From Mikania micrantha (taxonomy: Eukaryota > Streptophyta > Magnoliopsida > Asterales > Asteraceae): a DNA stretch of 64,000 bases. The stretch spans positions 27,847,415 through 27,911,414 of the forward strand of contig CM018694.1 in the NCBI GenBank assembly GCA_009363875.1, written 5' to 3'. Below, one piece after another: positions 21,628 through 31,622 of the stretch. How positions within the stretch are numbered: the stretch's first letter is position 1; the number at the start of each line of letters is the position of its first letter. Made by a program: the position numbers and the translations under genes. Below the pieces are notes generated by a model, which saw only the letters and a list, made by a program, of their open reading frames with translations, made no database searches and was not told the origin of the DNA.

Positions 21628-23058
21628 CTAAAGTACAGTGATGTTACAGTTTAATCTTAATTCACAACCATGTATTATAGAATCTACAAGTAGGGTTTTT
21701 CCATCAGCTACTTCTACGGTATAAGGAATAGTAAGCATAGATGGTTGCATATTAAACAAAGAAGCAGTATGAGTAGAGATAAAGCTTTTATCAACACCAG
21801 TATCAAACATGATAGAAACGTAATGACCATTGATGAGAAATGTACCCGTGACGACTGCCAGCTCCTCGCGTGCTTTAGTAGCTCCGATAACAAAAGCACG
21901 AGCAGTAGCAGTGTTGTTGTTGAGTTTAGGACACTGGTTTCTTAAGTGTCCTTCTGCCCCACAATTGTAACAGGTCCTCCCACCTGTAGCAGCAGTGGTA
22001 GTGGTAGCAGTTGTGGCAGCAGCAAGATGAGTAGATCGGCATGTAGCTGCCAAGTGTCCCATCCGCCCACACTTGAGACACTTTTTGCATGGGGTAGTTG
22101 GTAGATGATGATATTGGCATTTGGTGCAGAGTGGAAACGGGCCAGTATATGGCTTTCTGACTGAAGCAGATTGTGGCATAGCAGTAATGGGTGTGGCATG
22201 AGTAGGTGTAACTGCAGTCAGGGCTGCAAAGTTCTTGATTGTCTTTTGCTTCTTCTTCTTGGGATGTTGTTGTTCAGGCTTCTTGCCTTCATCAATCTGT
22301 GCTCCCTTATACCCCTTTCGGGTTAGCACTCCAGACTTAACGTATTCTTCAGTAAGGCTAGCCCCAAGATGAATCGCTACCTCCAGAGTAGTGGGGTTAT
22401 TCCCCATCACAGTTCCTCTGACAACCAGAGGTAAGCCTTCGATGTACTTCTCTATCCTGCGGGATAGAGGAGTAACCAGGTGTGGCACCAGAATGCACAA
22501 CTCATGGAAACGAGTTGTATACTTCGCGTTCTCACCACTATCTTGCACCAGATTCCACATCTCTACCTCAAGTTTCTTCAGCTCATGTCGTGGACAAAAC
22601 TTATCCACAAGTAACTTCTTGAAGTCCTCCCATGATAAAGTTAATGCGACTTCCCGTCCTCTGGTGTTCTTCTCAGAGTTCCACCAGGTGAGTACGCCTT
22701 TGTGAAAAGCGCTCGAGGCCATTTTGACCTTCAGGTTTTCAGGACATCCTGCGAAATCAAGAATATCCTCAATGCTTTCCAGCCACTGCAGTAGGCCAGT
22801 AGCTCCTTCAGTACCAGCGTACTTAGGAGGTTTAGCATCATTGAACTGCTTGAAAGTGAAGTTAGTAGTTCCAGTGGTTGTAGCATTTGAGTTATGTGCT
22901 GAATCACTAGTACTCCCCCGAAGATTCTGGGTAATATCAGTGACCATGCCCGGAATGACATCTCTCATGTGTATAGCGATGGCTCGGGCAATCTTGTTGA
23001 TCTCATCGTCGTTGCCACTTGTCGAACCCCCTCCGTTAGGATCACGTCGGGGAGGCAT
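21628..23058 (-). CDS. Ty3/gypsy gag-protease of family B, upper copy (open; C-terminus cut by C)
   Basis: The MPPRR methionine (23056-23058) is chosen as start because gag of C begins the same way; an upstream in-frame Met at 23118 adds 20 residues. The frame gives 476 residues: a polar N-terminus (1-70), capsid (about 75-250, with LLQWLES), a Lys-rich linker, a CX2C/YHH/CX2C plus CCHC cluster (311-340), a second CCHC knuckle (363-376) and the start of protease with DTG at 419-421. The residue after DTG is Val, whereas the lower copy has the usual Ala. The last codons and stop (21628-21648) come from the inserted LTR. Without C the frame would join pol at 9889 in phase. This is the best-preserved gag here, with no internal stop. 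Confidence 0.9.
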   Translation of the reverse strand: MPPRRDPNGGGSTSGNDDEINKIARAIAIHMRDVIPGMVTDITQNLRGSTSDSAHNSNATTTGTTNFTFKQFNDAKPPKYAGTEGATGLLQWLESIEDILDFAGCPENLKVKMASSAFHKGVLTWWNSEKNTRGREVALTLSWEDFKKLLVDKFCPRHELKKLEVEMWNLVQDSGENAKYTTRFHELCILVPHLVTPLSRRIEKYIEGLPLVVRGTVMGNNPTTLEVAIHLGASLTEEYVKSGVLTRKGYKGAQIDEGKKPEQQHPKKKKQKTIKNFAALTAVTPTHATPITAMPQSASVRKPYTGPFPLCTKCQYHHLPTTPCKKCLKCGRMGHLAATCRSTHLAAATTATTTTAATGGRTCYNCGAEGHLRNQCPKLNNNTATARAFVIGATKAREELAVVTGTFLINGHYVSIMFDTGVDKSFISTHTASLFNMQPSMLTIPYTVEVADGKTLLVDSIIHGCELRLNCNITVL

Positions 23059-23262
23059 TCTACGAATAGAAGCCACAAGTGGGTCAGTAATGAGAAAAAA
23101 ATACAACTGAATTTGCATGATAAAATTAGTAATATCTCCATACTACTAGTATTATCATTCAATTGTAATATGAGCATGTACACGTATAAGCAATCAGCTT
23201 ATCAGCATACTTCTCATGTGAATGTGTATGATGTTCCATGATCTCACTCCACCAAACCTACA

Positions 23263-23382
23263 CACTGACACTTTCCCGATATACCGAAGATAGCTTATAT
23301 ATAGGGCATACGAAAGGGTCAAGCTAACTGCCAGCCCAGACGCCATCCCACCACCGCTTCGATATACCACGATCATGTCCTT
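23263..23382 (-). repeat. Stem-loop module, copy 8
   Basis: It has the same sequence as copy 1 but with the full TTATATATAGGGCATACG core. Arms are GATATACCGAAG and CTTCGATATA, with flanks CACTGACA and TGTCCTTG. Confidence 0.75.
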
Positions 23383-23742
23383 GCTAGCATTTGGCCACTT
23401 GTTTTGTACTGATTTTCCATGTATGTTCCATTGATTAAAAATCCCATGATCTTTGATCAATTTGAACTATGATTATGTTATGTGTGCACCTACTAACAGT
23501 TGTTAACATGTAGAACTAAGTCATATGTGTGCTCTACATTTTCTTGTTAAACTATGTTAGTAAGTACTAATGATGTAATCACTTAAGAATTTCACCTAAG
23601 GGTTACATTGAAAGAATGTTCACAACTTGATTGATTCACACACAATGTTTGTATCCCAAATGATCGTATCTCGTGTGTTTGACTAATGTTTAATGATCCC
23701 AGTTGTTCCCGAACCTTCACTTCAAATACGAACGCCGGATTC

Positions 23743-23805
23743 CCCCTGACATACCGAAATAAGCTTATATATAGGGCAAGCTCTCACCGCCCACTACTTA
23801 CGTCA
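23743..23805 (-). repeat. Partial stem-loop module, copy 9
   Basis: CTGACATACCGAAATAAGC is followed by TTATATATAGGGCA and CACCGCCCACTAC. The second arm is lost, as in copy 2. Confidence 0.5.
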
Positions 23806-24059
23806 GCACATCAGCGTTAATCTGCTGTTTATATTTGGAGTTAAGATTCCAACTCTTGATTGATTATGATTGATTCATGTTTGACTCTTGTTTCCTTAAT
23901 TATGGTCATGAATGTGTAACCCATGGTCCTTAATTTACTTGAAATTAAGACCTTAGGTTTTAGTATGTGTGTCCTAGGTTAATTAACCTAGGTTCTCAAT
24001 ACTTACAGTATTGAGTATAAGTTCCTATGACAATGAATACCTGATAATGATAACATGAC

Positions 24060-24320
24060 AAGGATTTTAGATCAAAGATACTAAGAATACAGATCTTTGC
24101 CTCTAAATTCCCATAATGAACTCTGATTGAGAATTCCGGATCAAGGATACTAAGAATACAGATCCTTGCCTCTGGAATCCCTTAGTGAACTCTGTGTAAG
24201 AATTTCAGATCAAGGATACTAAGAATACAGATCCTTGCCTCTGAAATCCTTTAATGAATATATGTGAGAAATTTGATTCGGTTTCTAAAATTATAGAATT
24301 CCGATTCAAATTTCTTGACT
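24060..24320 (-). repeat. Tandem 70-bp hairpin repeats, upper copy
   Basis: Three units and the following hairpin match those at 2615-2875, with the same paired differences between units. The third outer stem here reads TTTCAGA/TCTGAAA followed by TCC. Confidence 0.75.
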
Positions 24321-24499
24321 CGATATCTAATCTTAGAAAAATGTCCCTAAGATCTTTCAAGCTTAATGTAGACTTAATGCTCACTTAAGTTACTTAGATC
24401 CTAAGTATCCTCAAGCCTATAGCACTTAGTCCTATTGGGTATCTTAGGTTATAGTCTAGGTCATTAAACATTGGGTTTTTCCTAGTTCTCTACAACCTT

Positions 24500-24512
24500 G
24501 GCTCTGATACCA
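24500..24512 (-). promoter_or_regulatory. Primer binding site of the upper unit
   Basis: GGCTCTGATACCA on the plus strand, with spacer ACC and LTR start TGTCACACCCC at 24516. It is identical in layout to 3056-3068. Confidence 0.9.
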
Positions 24513-24515
24513 ACC

Positions 24516-27500
24516 TGTCACACCCCTACGCCGCGTGCGGAATCCACAGTGCGGTGACGTATGAACAGTTGAATCATGCACAAGTATTGAATAAGAACAA
24601 CCACAATGGATTACTAAGTTTCATAATATTTAGACAGTCGTTTAGTTACAGACAACTATCTAACAAAATAATGACAACTACAGACCCAAAATATAGTTTA
24701 CAAAATAAGACTTCAAACAAGACAATTAAACAATTAGGATTTAATGTGTTTCTATTCCATCCTAGCATGTTTCTTCATCTTGTTCTATCTTAATCGGTCT
24801 CCTTACTTGTCCTTAAAATGCTTTAAACCTGATTACCTGAAACACGTGAAAAGTAACTGTCAACTATAGAGGTAGTTGGTGAGAACAATAGGTTTAACAT
24901 TTGTAAACATGAATTTGTAATATAAGGCATAGGTATATTAAAGCAACAATTTAATTACATGGATGAGCTGCAACCCAAACTAACATCAAGTATGTAAAAT
25001 GAGTGTAAACAGTCCAAAGACTGTTTGCACGAAAACCAACTTATAATCGAGTCCCAAACTATGTTTGGAGTCAGAAAATAAGTCAGCACAGTGATAAAAC
25101 CATACGTAATCAAAATCTGCAGTTAGTTTATAAAACAAATTTAAAAGCTAACTCCAGAAATCGGCCTGCCCAAATGTGTCCGCTTTCCCTTGTTGTGATC
25201 ACCCAGTACTAACGCCAATGAATATGAAACTTGATGGGTTTATAAGTTTGTTTTCAACAGTAGACACCATGCTTTTAATATTTGCTTTGAAAGAAAACAG
25301 TGATTTAATGCCTTGTTTGATAACATGATTTGAAAACTTTGTTTGAGTACCATGAAATGAATCCTCTCTTTGAACATCTTCGCAAAAACCATTGATTGTA
25401 TACCTTGTTTTGAAACCCTTGATTGTGTACATAGGATAGTGTCCTTGTATAATAACAAGGTTTATAAAAGATTATTCTCGAAAACACGAGTTATAGTAAA
25501 AATAAATTTATAAGTCACATTATAAAAAAAATGTCTGTCATTTATAAAACCATTTGAGTAAAAACTGATATAAATAGTTTAAAGAACTTTTCTAAAACCT
25601 TTTTAGTAGAAAATGTTAAACAGTTGATAAAACCATTATAAACGGTTGATAATTCCTTTGAAAACAATTGAGAAATCCCTTGGATTTCTAGAGTAAACCT
25701 GTAATGTTTATAAAGTAATATAAACATGTATCATGTAATATGATTGAAGTAAGAGTATTTGATCAAGTGTTCCACCCCAAAACAGTTATAAAAACAGTAA
25801 AGAGAGGGGCTAGTGTTCTCACCTGTCTGCAGTAGACTCTGAACTATAACAAATAGCAAGTAGCAAACAGGACTTTTAATTGGTTCCTATATCATTGTAA
25901 TCATACATAAGATATAAGATTTATAATTGTATAGACCTTGATTCATTGATTGACTTGTGATAACATGAACTTGATCTCATGATTATGATTGTTGTGAAAA
26001 ATTGAAAGTCATTATTGAGTTACTTGATTGCTCAATGATTCATGAAAAGACTATGTTATGATATTTTATGCACAAACTCATTATGCATAAATAGCATGTG
26101 TTTATGAATTTGATAATCTTGTTAACATGAATTATGAAAAGATGTTCCAATTGTTTTAAGTCCTTGAGATTGTGACTTGATCCCATAATTAGGTTAAGTT
26201 ATAAGCTTAACTCAATTAAGATCAAATCACAATTTTTCCTTGAGTTGTGGGCCACACTATGGGCCTTAAGCCCATAAAACTATGATAGACTTAAGTAAAG
26301 GATCATGGGTCTCTTAGGTTAACCACGGTCCAATTGGATGCGAAGTTGGGCCAACCAACATGTTTATGGCCATGTAAGATGCCAAAGATAATGTTGGGCC
26401 AAATCAAAATTGAAATAGATCGAACGGTATTTAATTAGGCTCAAAGGAATTTAGTTGGGCCGAATGAGATTGAGTTGGGCCGCGAGTCCTGTTGGGCCTG
26501 TTCTAATTATGTAGGCCGGTATCAACTAATCAATTGGGCCATAATGAAACTGAATTGGGCCGAATGGATGTGGACTGCCAAAGGTTTCTATGGTTATCAG
26601 CGAACCTTCACAAGATTCGGCAAAAGGAAATGGTTCGTGGAGGGTTAGCCGAATGTAAGTTCATGATCCACTATTTGATAATAGGGTTCGGTCAATGAGA
26701 TGACACCATAGGTTCGCTGGAACAAATGGTAGGCTGCAAGGTTCGCTCATATTATGATGGTTCGGCTAAGTGGTTTGCGAACCATGCAAGGTTCGTGGTC
26801 GGAAGGTCCTAGCAAGGTTCGGCTGCATTGAGATTTGATGAAGGTTCGTGAGATTCCCTAAGGCTCGGCTGTCATGCAACGAACCATATAGGTTCGTGAA
26901 GGTTCGCCATAGACTAAGGGTTCGGTTCAAAGGACCTCGAAGGTTCGGCATGATGATGGTTCGTCCACTGCATCACTCATGAAGGTTCGTGGGGTTCCCT
27001 GAAGGTTCGGCTGAGTGTCTGCGAACCATGAAGGCTCGTGAACACTCCCTTAGGGTTCGGCTGTGTGCTGAAGAAGGTTCGGCCCCTTAACCAGCCACGA
27101 ACCCTGTGTTTTTCTTCCCAACATCAGCCCCGATCCTCGATCTAACTGTCCCCATGATGTGTAGAGGCATGAACCGGTCTTTGGCGATGAAAAGGAGGTG
27201 TAGGTCGAAGCTTTTACACCGTTTTTACACATGGAATCGAATCAACATATAAAAACCCTAATTTTCATGACTCATCATTCGATCATACCTCGTTTTTGGC
27301 CGGTGAAATCCACAGATCCTTTGTACTTTCGTGTAGAGAATGTTGAGAGCTATGCGTGGGTTCAAGAATCACCAAAATTCGTTGAGAAACGAGCGAGATA
27401 CGAGCGTTTAAAGCTTGGATTTTTAGAGAGAGAAGGGTTGAACGAAAATTCTAGAGAGAGAGTGGGTTGTTTGTGAATTAAATGAAAGAAATGGCCATTT

Positions 27501-28167
27501 TCAAGGCTTTTATAGCCCGGGTGGTGTTCGGGTCCGTTTCGGTTGCTCGGTTCGCGTTTCCGAAACGTAACGCGTATTTTACGCGATTTAAAAATAAAAG
27601 ATTATTATTCTCATCTTTTTGATGAGTTTCAAAATTGTAAAAATGTAAAATAATTATTTTAATTATTTTTACTCTTCGTGTGTTGACGGATCGTTAAACA
27701 AATACAATTACATGTATACCCGCAATCGCGTACGTTTTTCGATCGTATAAAATGTTAAGGCGTTTAATCATAATTATAAGTTCAACATTCGTATTATTAT
27801 GGATTGTCACCCATAACTCTACTCAGTCTCGCTTATGTATTAAGATTCTTGTTAAATTAATTGTCATAATATTCGTCTCGACACTACGCACTAACACTAT
27901 CCCATTACACCGAACGCAGTATATGTATAGGGCATACCCCAGATTCCAGCTACCTGCCGTACCTGACGACGTCCCACCACTGTTTCGATATAATACGATA
28001 CTGTTCTTGCCTAGCGAACTCGACGGTAATTAGATAATATATACTTGTTCCTAAATAATAAAGATCCTAACACACAAGCACATAATGAACACATGAATCA
28101 CATTGACAGATTTGATATGAAAACACATTGATTCTAACACTGTTACAACTACCATGACTAAATTACA
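24516..28167 (-). mobile_element. Family-B LTR 2 (5' LTR of the array)
   Basis: This 3.65-kb LTR is nearly identical to LTR 1. It lacks 10 bp next to its 5' end, where LTR 1 has TGTACAAATG. Its high side abuts a copia gag remnant, not a polypurine tract, so this is the outer edge of the array. It holds the TGGGCC array (about 26250-26570), the GGTTCG cluster (about 26590-27105), a module (27888-28009) and the 50-nt signature (24835-24884). Confidence 0.92.
27888..28009 (-). repeat. Stem-loop module, copy 10 (LTR 2)
   Basis: It has the same arms and AACA/TGTT outer pair as copy 3. Confidence 0.7.
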
Positions 28168-29303
28168 ACCTGCTCTTGAATCTTTGTTAAAAGACATGTG
28201 ACTTCGATTTTTGAAGAATCTTTTGTTTCTAATAGCAACAATAGCAGTTTGCCATTTAAGATCTATTTCATTAAGATCTTCTGGATCAAGTTCATCAAGA
28301 CTCAGATCTACTTCAGATAACTTCCACTCAAATATTGTTGATATGTGAATAGAAAAGCAACACAGAAAGCCTTTTGATCAGCAGACTTAACTTTCAAGGT
28401 AATATCATCACCATCTGACTCATCTGTCCTTTTCTTTTGACTATATCCTTTTGACTTGTTTCCATAATTTCTCTTTTTGGCATTTTAAGGAGCATGTGGA
28501 GAGGTAATTAAACCAAACTCTTGAGTTTGAATTTCTTCAGATTTTTGATCAATCTCTTCACTCATGAGTGCACTTACACCAGGAGAAAATTTTGTGAATT
28601 TATATGGATCTATCTTAATTCTTGAATTATTTCTGGTACTTTCATCAACAGCCATTGCCTCAATGTGAGCTATTAATTCATCAACCTTCATGGTCCAAAT
28701 GTTCTTTGTAATTTTGAGCACATTCACATTGTTTTTCCATTTTTCAGGAAGAGTATGCAAAAATTTCTTGTTCAAATCATGATTATCATATTTTATCTCA
28801 TTTGATTTAAGCTCATCTACCAGTTGAACAAAACGATGTAATTGTTGTGTAACAGTCTCTCCAAACATATGACCATTATGTTTCAAATTGATATTTCAGC
28901 TTGTCTTTTCTCATTTCTTTCAGTTCAGTACTTCCTTCAAACATAACACCAAGAGCATCCTACAAAGATTTTGCGGTTTCAAATTCTTGAACACACATCA
29001 AAATTTCAAAAGGCAGACCCATTGTAAGAGAACTGTAGGCTTTAATGTCTAGTCTGATTTTTCTTCTGTCTTCTTCATCAGTAACATAATTTAAATCAAC
29101 AGGTATACTATGATAGTCATTAACTGACAAATTTATGGGTACAAATGGTCCTTTAACTATTGAGTTCCATAGTTCTGGCTCACTGTAGCATAAGAAATAT
29201 TTGAATCGTAGCTTCCAGTGTTTGTAATCTGCAGCATTCTTAACACATGAGGTTTTATGCCAGACCCAATTTCTTGATTACTAGCATGAGCATTAGAATC
29301 CAT
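28168..29303 (-). pseudogene. Ty1/copia gag remnant
   Basis: A start codon at 29301-29303 opens MDSNAHASNQEI. Reading onward, the frame is broken by several stops and shifts. The longest open part (28485-28886, 133 codons) has the copia gag hallmarks GETVTQQLHRFVQLVDEL and LPEKWKNNVNVL. Downstream, the weak similarity ITLKVKSADQKAFCVAFL is seen near 28330-28410. It is cut at 28168 by LTR 2. The primer site lies upstream at 29534. No copia pol is present. Confidence 0.8.
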
Positions 29304-29533
29304 GATTGATTTCAGGGTTTTTGATGAAACAGTGAAGAAATAGGGTTTTCAAATTAGGAAAGAGGAGTGTCTTGAATTTATCAAAATCACTAAGAAACTT
29401 ATGATCGATCAATCGTTATGATGATCTAAACTAAGATTCTATTTAGACTTTTGATAATTTCTCAGATCTGAAGAAACACACACAAACACCAAGAACACAC
29501 AGTGAATGATTTGATTCAGAAACTTTAGCACAA

Positions 29534-29546
29534 GGCTCTGATAACA
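29534..29546 (-). promoter_or_regulatory. Copia primer binding site
   Basis: The plus strand reads GGCTCTGATAACA, one mismatch from the Met-tRNA site, about 230 bp upstream of the copia gag start. No matching 5' LTR follows directly; a foreign LTR fragment begins within about 40 bp. Confidence 0.55.
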
Positions 29547-29587
29547 ATGATCTAGAGCAGAAGGCTCTCATTGACTTGCACCACCAT

Positions 29588-29770
29588 TGGTTGAGTTGAC
29601 TTCGGTCCTCCGTGGTGATTAAACTGTTGATTGAGTTGACTTCGGCCCTCCGCAGTGCACAGGATAAGCTTTAATGCATATAGAATTAATGTTGATTGAG
29701 TTGACTACAGTCCTGCGCAATGATTCCTCATACTGTTGATTGAGTTGACTATGGTCCTCCACAGTACATT
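29588..29770 (+). repeat. Four tandem hairpins (TTGAGTTGACT-NGG-TCCT-CCN)
   Basis: Units near 29588, 29627, 29692 and 29733 share GATTGAGTTGACT followed by a small hairpin: CGG-TCCT-CCG, CGG-CCCT-CCG, CAG-TCCT-GCG and TGG-TCCT-CCA. Units 1, 2 and 4 keep complementary arms although the sequence changes. Confidence 0.55.
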
Positions 29771-30295
29771 AAGTTAAACTCTTTGTTGTGATTATTGGTT
29801 ATTGATTGAGTTATTTGGAATGTTGGTTGAACTTACTTGGTTTGTTTGTTGATTGATATTCTTGTTAGTGAATATACAGGAAATCTTTACTGGTTCTCAT
29901 TGTGTATACTTAAAACTCTTATAATTATTTTTGGTGTGTGTTAAACTTATGATTAGTCACCAACTACGTATATAGTTGACACTTGTTTTCTTACATGTTT
30001 CAGGGAATGAGAAGAAGTAGGTAGAGAAAGATAGCTCTACATCTTTTGGGTATCATCACTTAGGGTCTTGGACTTAGCTAAATTAACTGACTCATTGAAG
30101 ACTAGGATTTAGTTAATTTACCTATATCTTTTGTGTACTTGTTGTAATTGATTTTTGATGAACATGACTTTTGTGTAATTACTTTAATTGAACTAAATGA
30201 TATGTGATGATACATTTAGATGCCCACGAGTTTATGAACAATCTACACATCCCTCATGGCATACCGACGTTTTCGCCATCGGTCGAGGTGTAACA
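29590..30295 (+). mobile_element. C-like LTR 3' fragment in plus orientation
   Basis: Its end (ATGCCCACGAG, GAACAATCTACACATCCCTC, ATCGGTCGAGGTGTAACA) is a diverged match to the 3' end of the C LTR, inverted relative to it. The 50-nt signature is at 29956-30005, with stem CAACTA/TAGTTG and ATGTTTCAGGG. The left boundary is uncertain; it lies close to the copia primer site. Confidence 0.75.
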
Positions 30296-30769
30296 ATATA
30301 AATTACGTACGGAAAAGGTTTATGAACATTGGTACAAAAGGTAGACACCAGAAAATAAACTTCACATAAGTATTTTGTTTGCATATTTTATTAAAATTAG
30401 GTCTTAAAAATTTCAACTAAGGAAGAAAGAAAAAATATCATATTTTGTTTTTGTATGTAATTTGTTAAAAAGAAGAAGTAGGAAAGATTGGAACATCATC
30501 TCGTATTAGATTATAATTATTATAAAAGAAAAATTAGTTGAGCATTTATTTATTGAATTAGATAAATTAGCCCATGTTGGTTTTAAATCAATTTAAAGTC
30601 CAAATTTATTTAAAGCCTAAATTTATTTAAAGTCTAACATCTATTCTTTGAAAGAATATATCATTTGAAATCCAAAAACACAACAATTTTTAGAACATAC
30701 ATATGTTCATGGGATAGTTTTAAGTAAAGTAATAAAAGGTTAAAGTGTATAAAAATTAGTTTTAATTTC
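30296..30769. other. AT-rich spacer, no gene seen
   Basis: This 470-bp AT-rich stretch has no open frame of note and no resemblance to other parts of the window. Confidence 0.6.
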
Positions 30770-31622
30770 TGTTAGGATCGGGAAACTTTAGGACAATAAC
30801 AAATGAGGGTTTTCTGAATACGGAGTGGCGGAAACAAACAGGTTCATTAATTGATACAAATATTGATTGCATCCATTAATTGAATGATAACACAAATGTC
30901 AAAATCGTTCTTCATTAATATTTAATCAAATTACAAAGGAGCTTCGATCAGGAAACATTATTCCGATCACAGAGCATCACTAATTTCTCTCTCTAGAACT
31001 TTGTAGCTGATGGTGTGTGTCTGTGTGTTTCTCAGAGTTGTCCTAATTCTATTACATCACTTTTTATTTATAGACAATTGGGGCCCATGAAAACATTCTA
31101 ATCAGGGCCCAGAATACAATGTAATAAACAAAAGGGCTATGCTGTCAAAATGATCTTGTCAGCATCTTAGGTGTCATTCCTTGTCAGCAGCAGCGACACT
31201 CTTTATCAGCATCAGCAGCTTCCTTGTCAGCGTCAGCAGATCAAAGATAGAAAAGTACTAAGTCTTGAAAGCACTGTGAACATTTGCGAATAATAGTTTG
31301 CTTATTTGCAAAGTTCAGAAGTTCATATAGTCCTGGACTTGTTCGCAAAAGCTTCATCTTTAGAAATCAGTAGTTTCAGCTGGTGCTAAGTTCTTCTAGA
31401 GAGCTTTTCCTCAAATCTGCAATCTAAACAAATTATAGTTAGAAATTTTAGAAATGCTCTGAGTGTGCACAAGTTGAACATTCGCAAATGTTCTAACTGT
31501 GCAACACTTTTATTCATTCGCAAATGATATGAGTTTGCACAAGTTGAACATTTGTAAATGTTCTAACTGTGCAACACTTACTCATTTGCAAATGATCTAA
31601 GTGTGATCAACTCTTCCTAACA
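30770..31622 (-). mobile_element. Copia-type LTR (853 bp)
   Basis: It has perfect 8-bp inverted ends, TGTTAGGA and TCCTAACA. On the minus strand a TATA-like CTATAAATAAAAA (about 31054-31068) precedes a transcript-like region, so the sense strand is minus. Two ~73-bp direct repeats (CAAGTTGAACATT, CAAATGTTCTAACTGTGCAAC) lie at about 31465-31610. The flanking 5-mers (ATTTC and CATCG) do not match, so it is not a clean solo LTR. Confidence 0.7.

Larger units (their letters stand above)
9895..21648 (-). mobile_element. Nested Ty3/gypsy element C (target duplication GTTTA)
   Basis: The element is flanked by GTTTA at 9890-9894 and 21649-21653 and sits in the protease region of family B. In sense order it comprises 5' LTR (21648-18162), damaged primer site, leader, gag, pol and a 5'-truncated 3' LTR (12110-9895). 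I counted about two dozen differences over the roughly 2.2 kb that the two LTRs share, i.e. about 99% identity, so insertion was recent. Gag-pol nevertheless carries several disabling changes. Confidence 0.93.
18162..21648 (-). mobile_element. Complete 5' LTR of element C
   Basis: This 3.49-kb LTR reads TGTAACATCACTG to GGGGTGTTACA on the sense strand. It contains the 50-nt signature (18450-18500), the GGTTCG cluster (19795-20250), a region with repeated ACGCG and CGTCACC words (20640-21080), and the stem-loop module 0.3-0.4 kb from its 5' end (21236-21355). Its U3 third is absent from the partner LTR. Confidence 0.92.
23059..24499 (-). other. Leader of the upper family-B unit
   Basis: It is the counterpart of 1561-3055, with modules at 23263-23382 and 23743-23805 and the hairpin repeats at 24060-24320. 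No gene is seen. The TATA-like core that is deleted in the lower copy is intact here. Confidence 0.75.

Noticed and set aside
30770..31622. Clean solo copia LTR
   Set aside because: Inverted ends are good, but the 5-bp flanks (ATTTC and CATCG) do not match, so only LTR identity is claimed.
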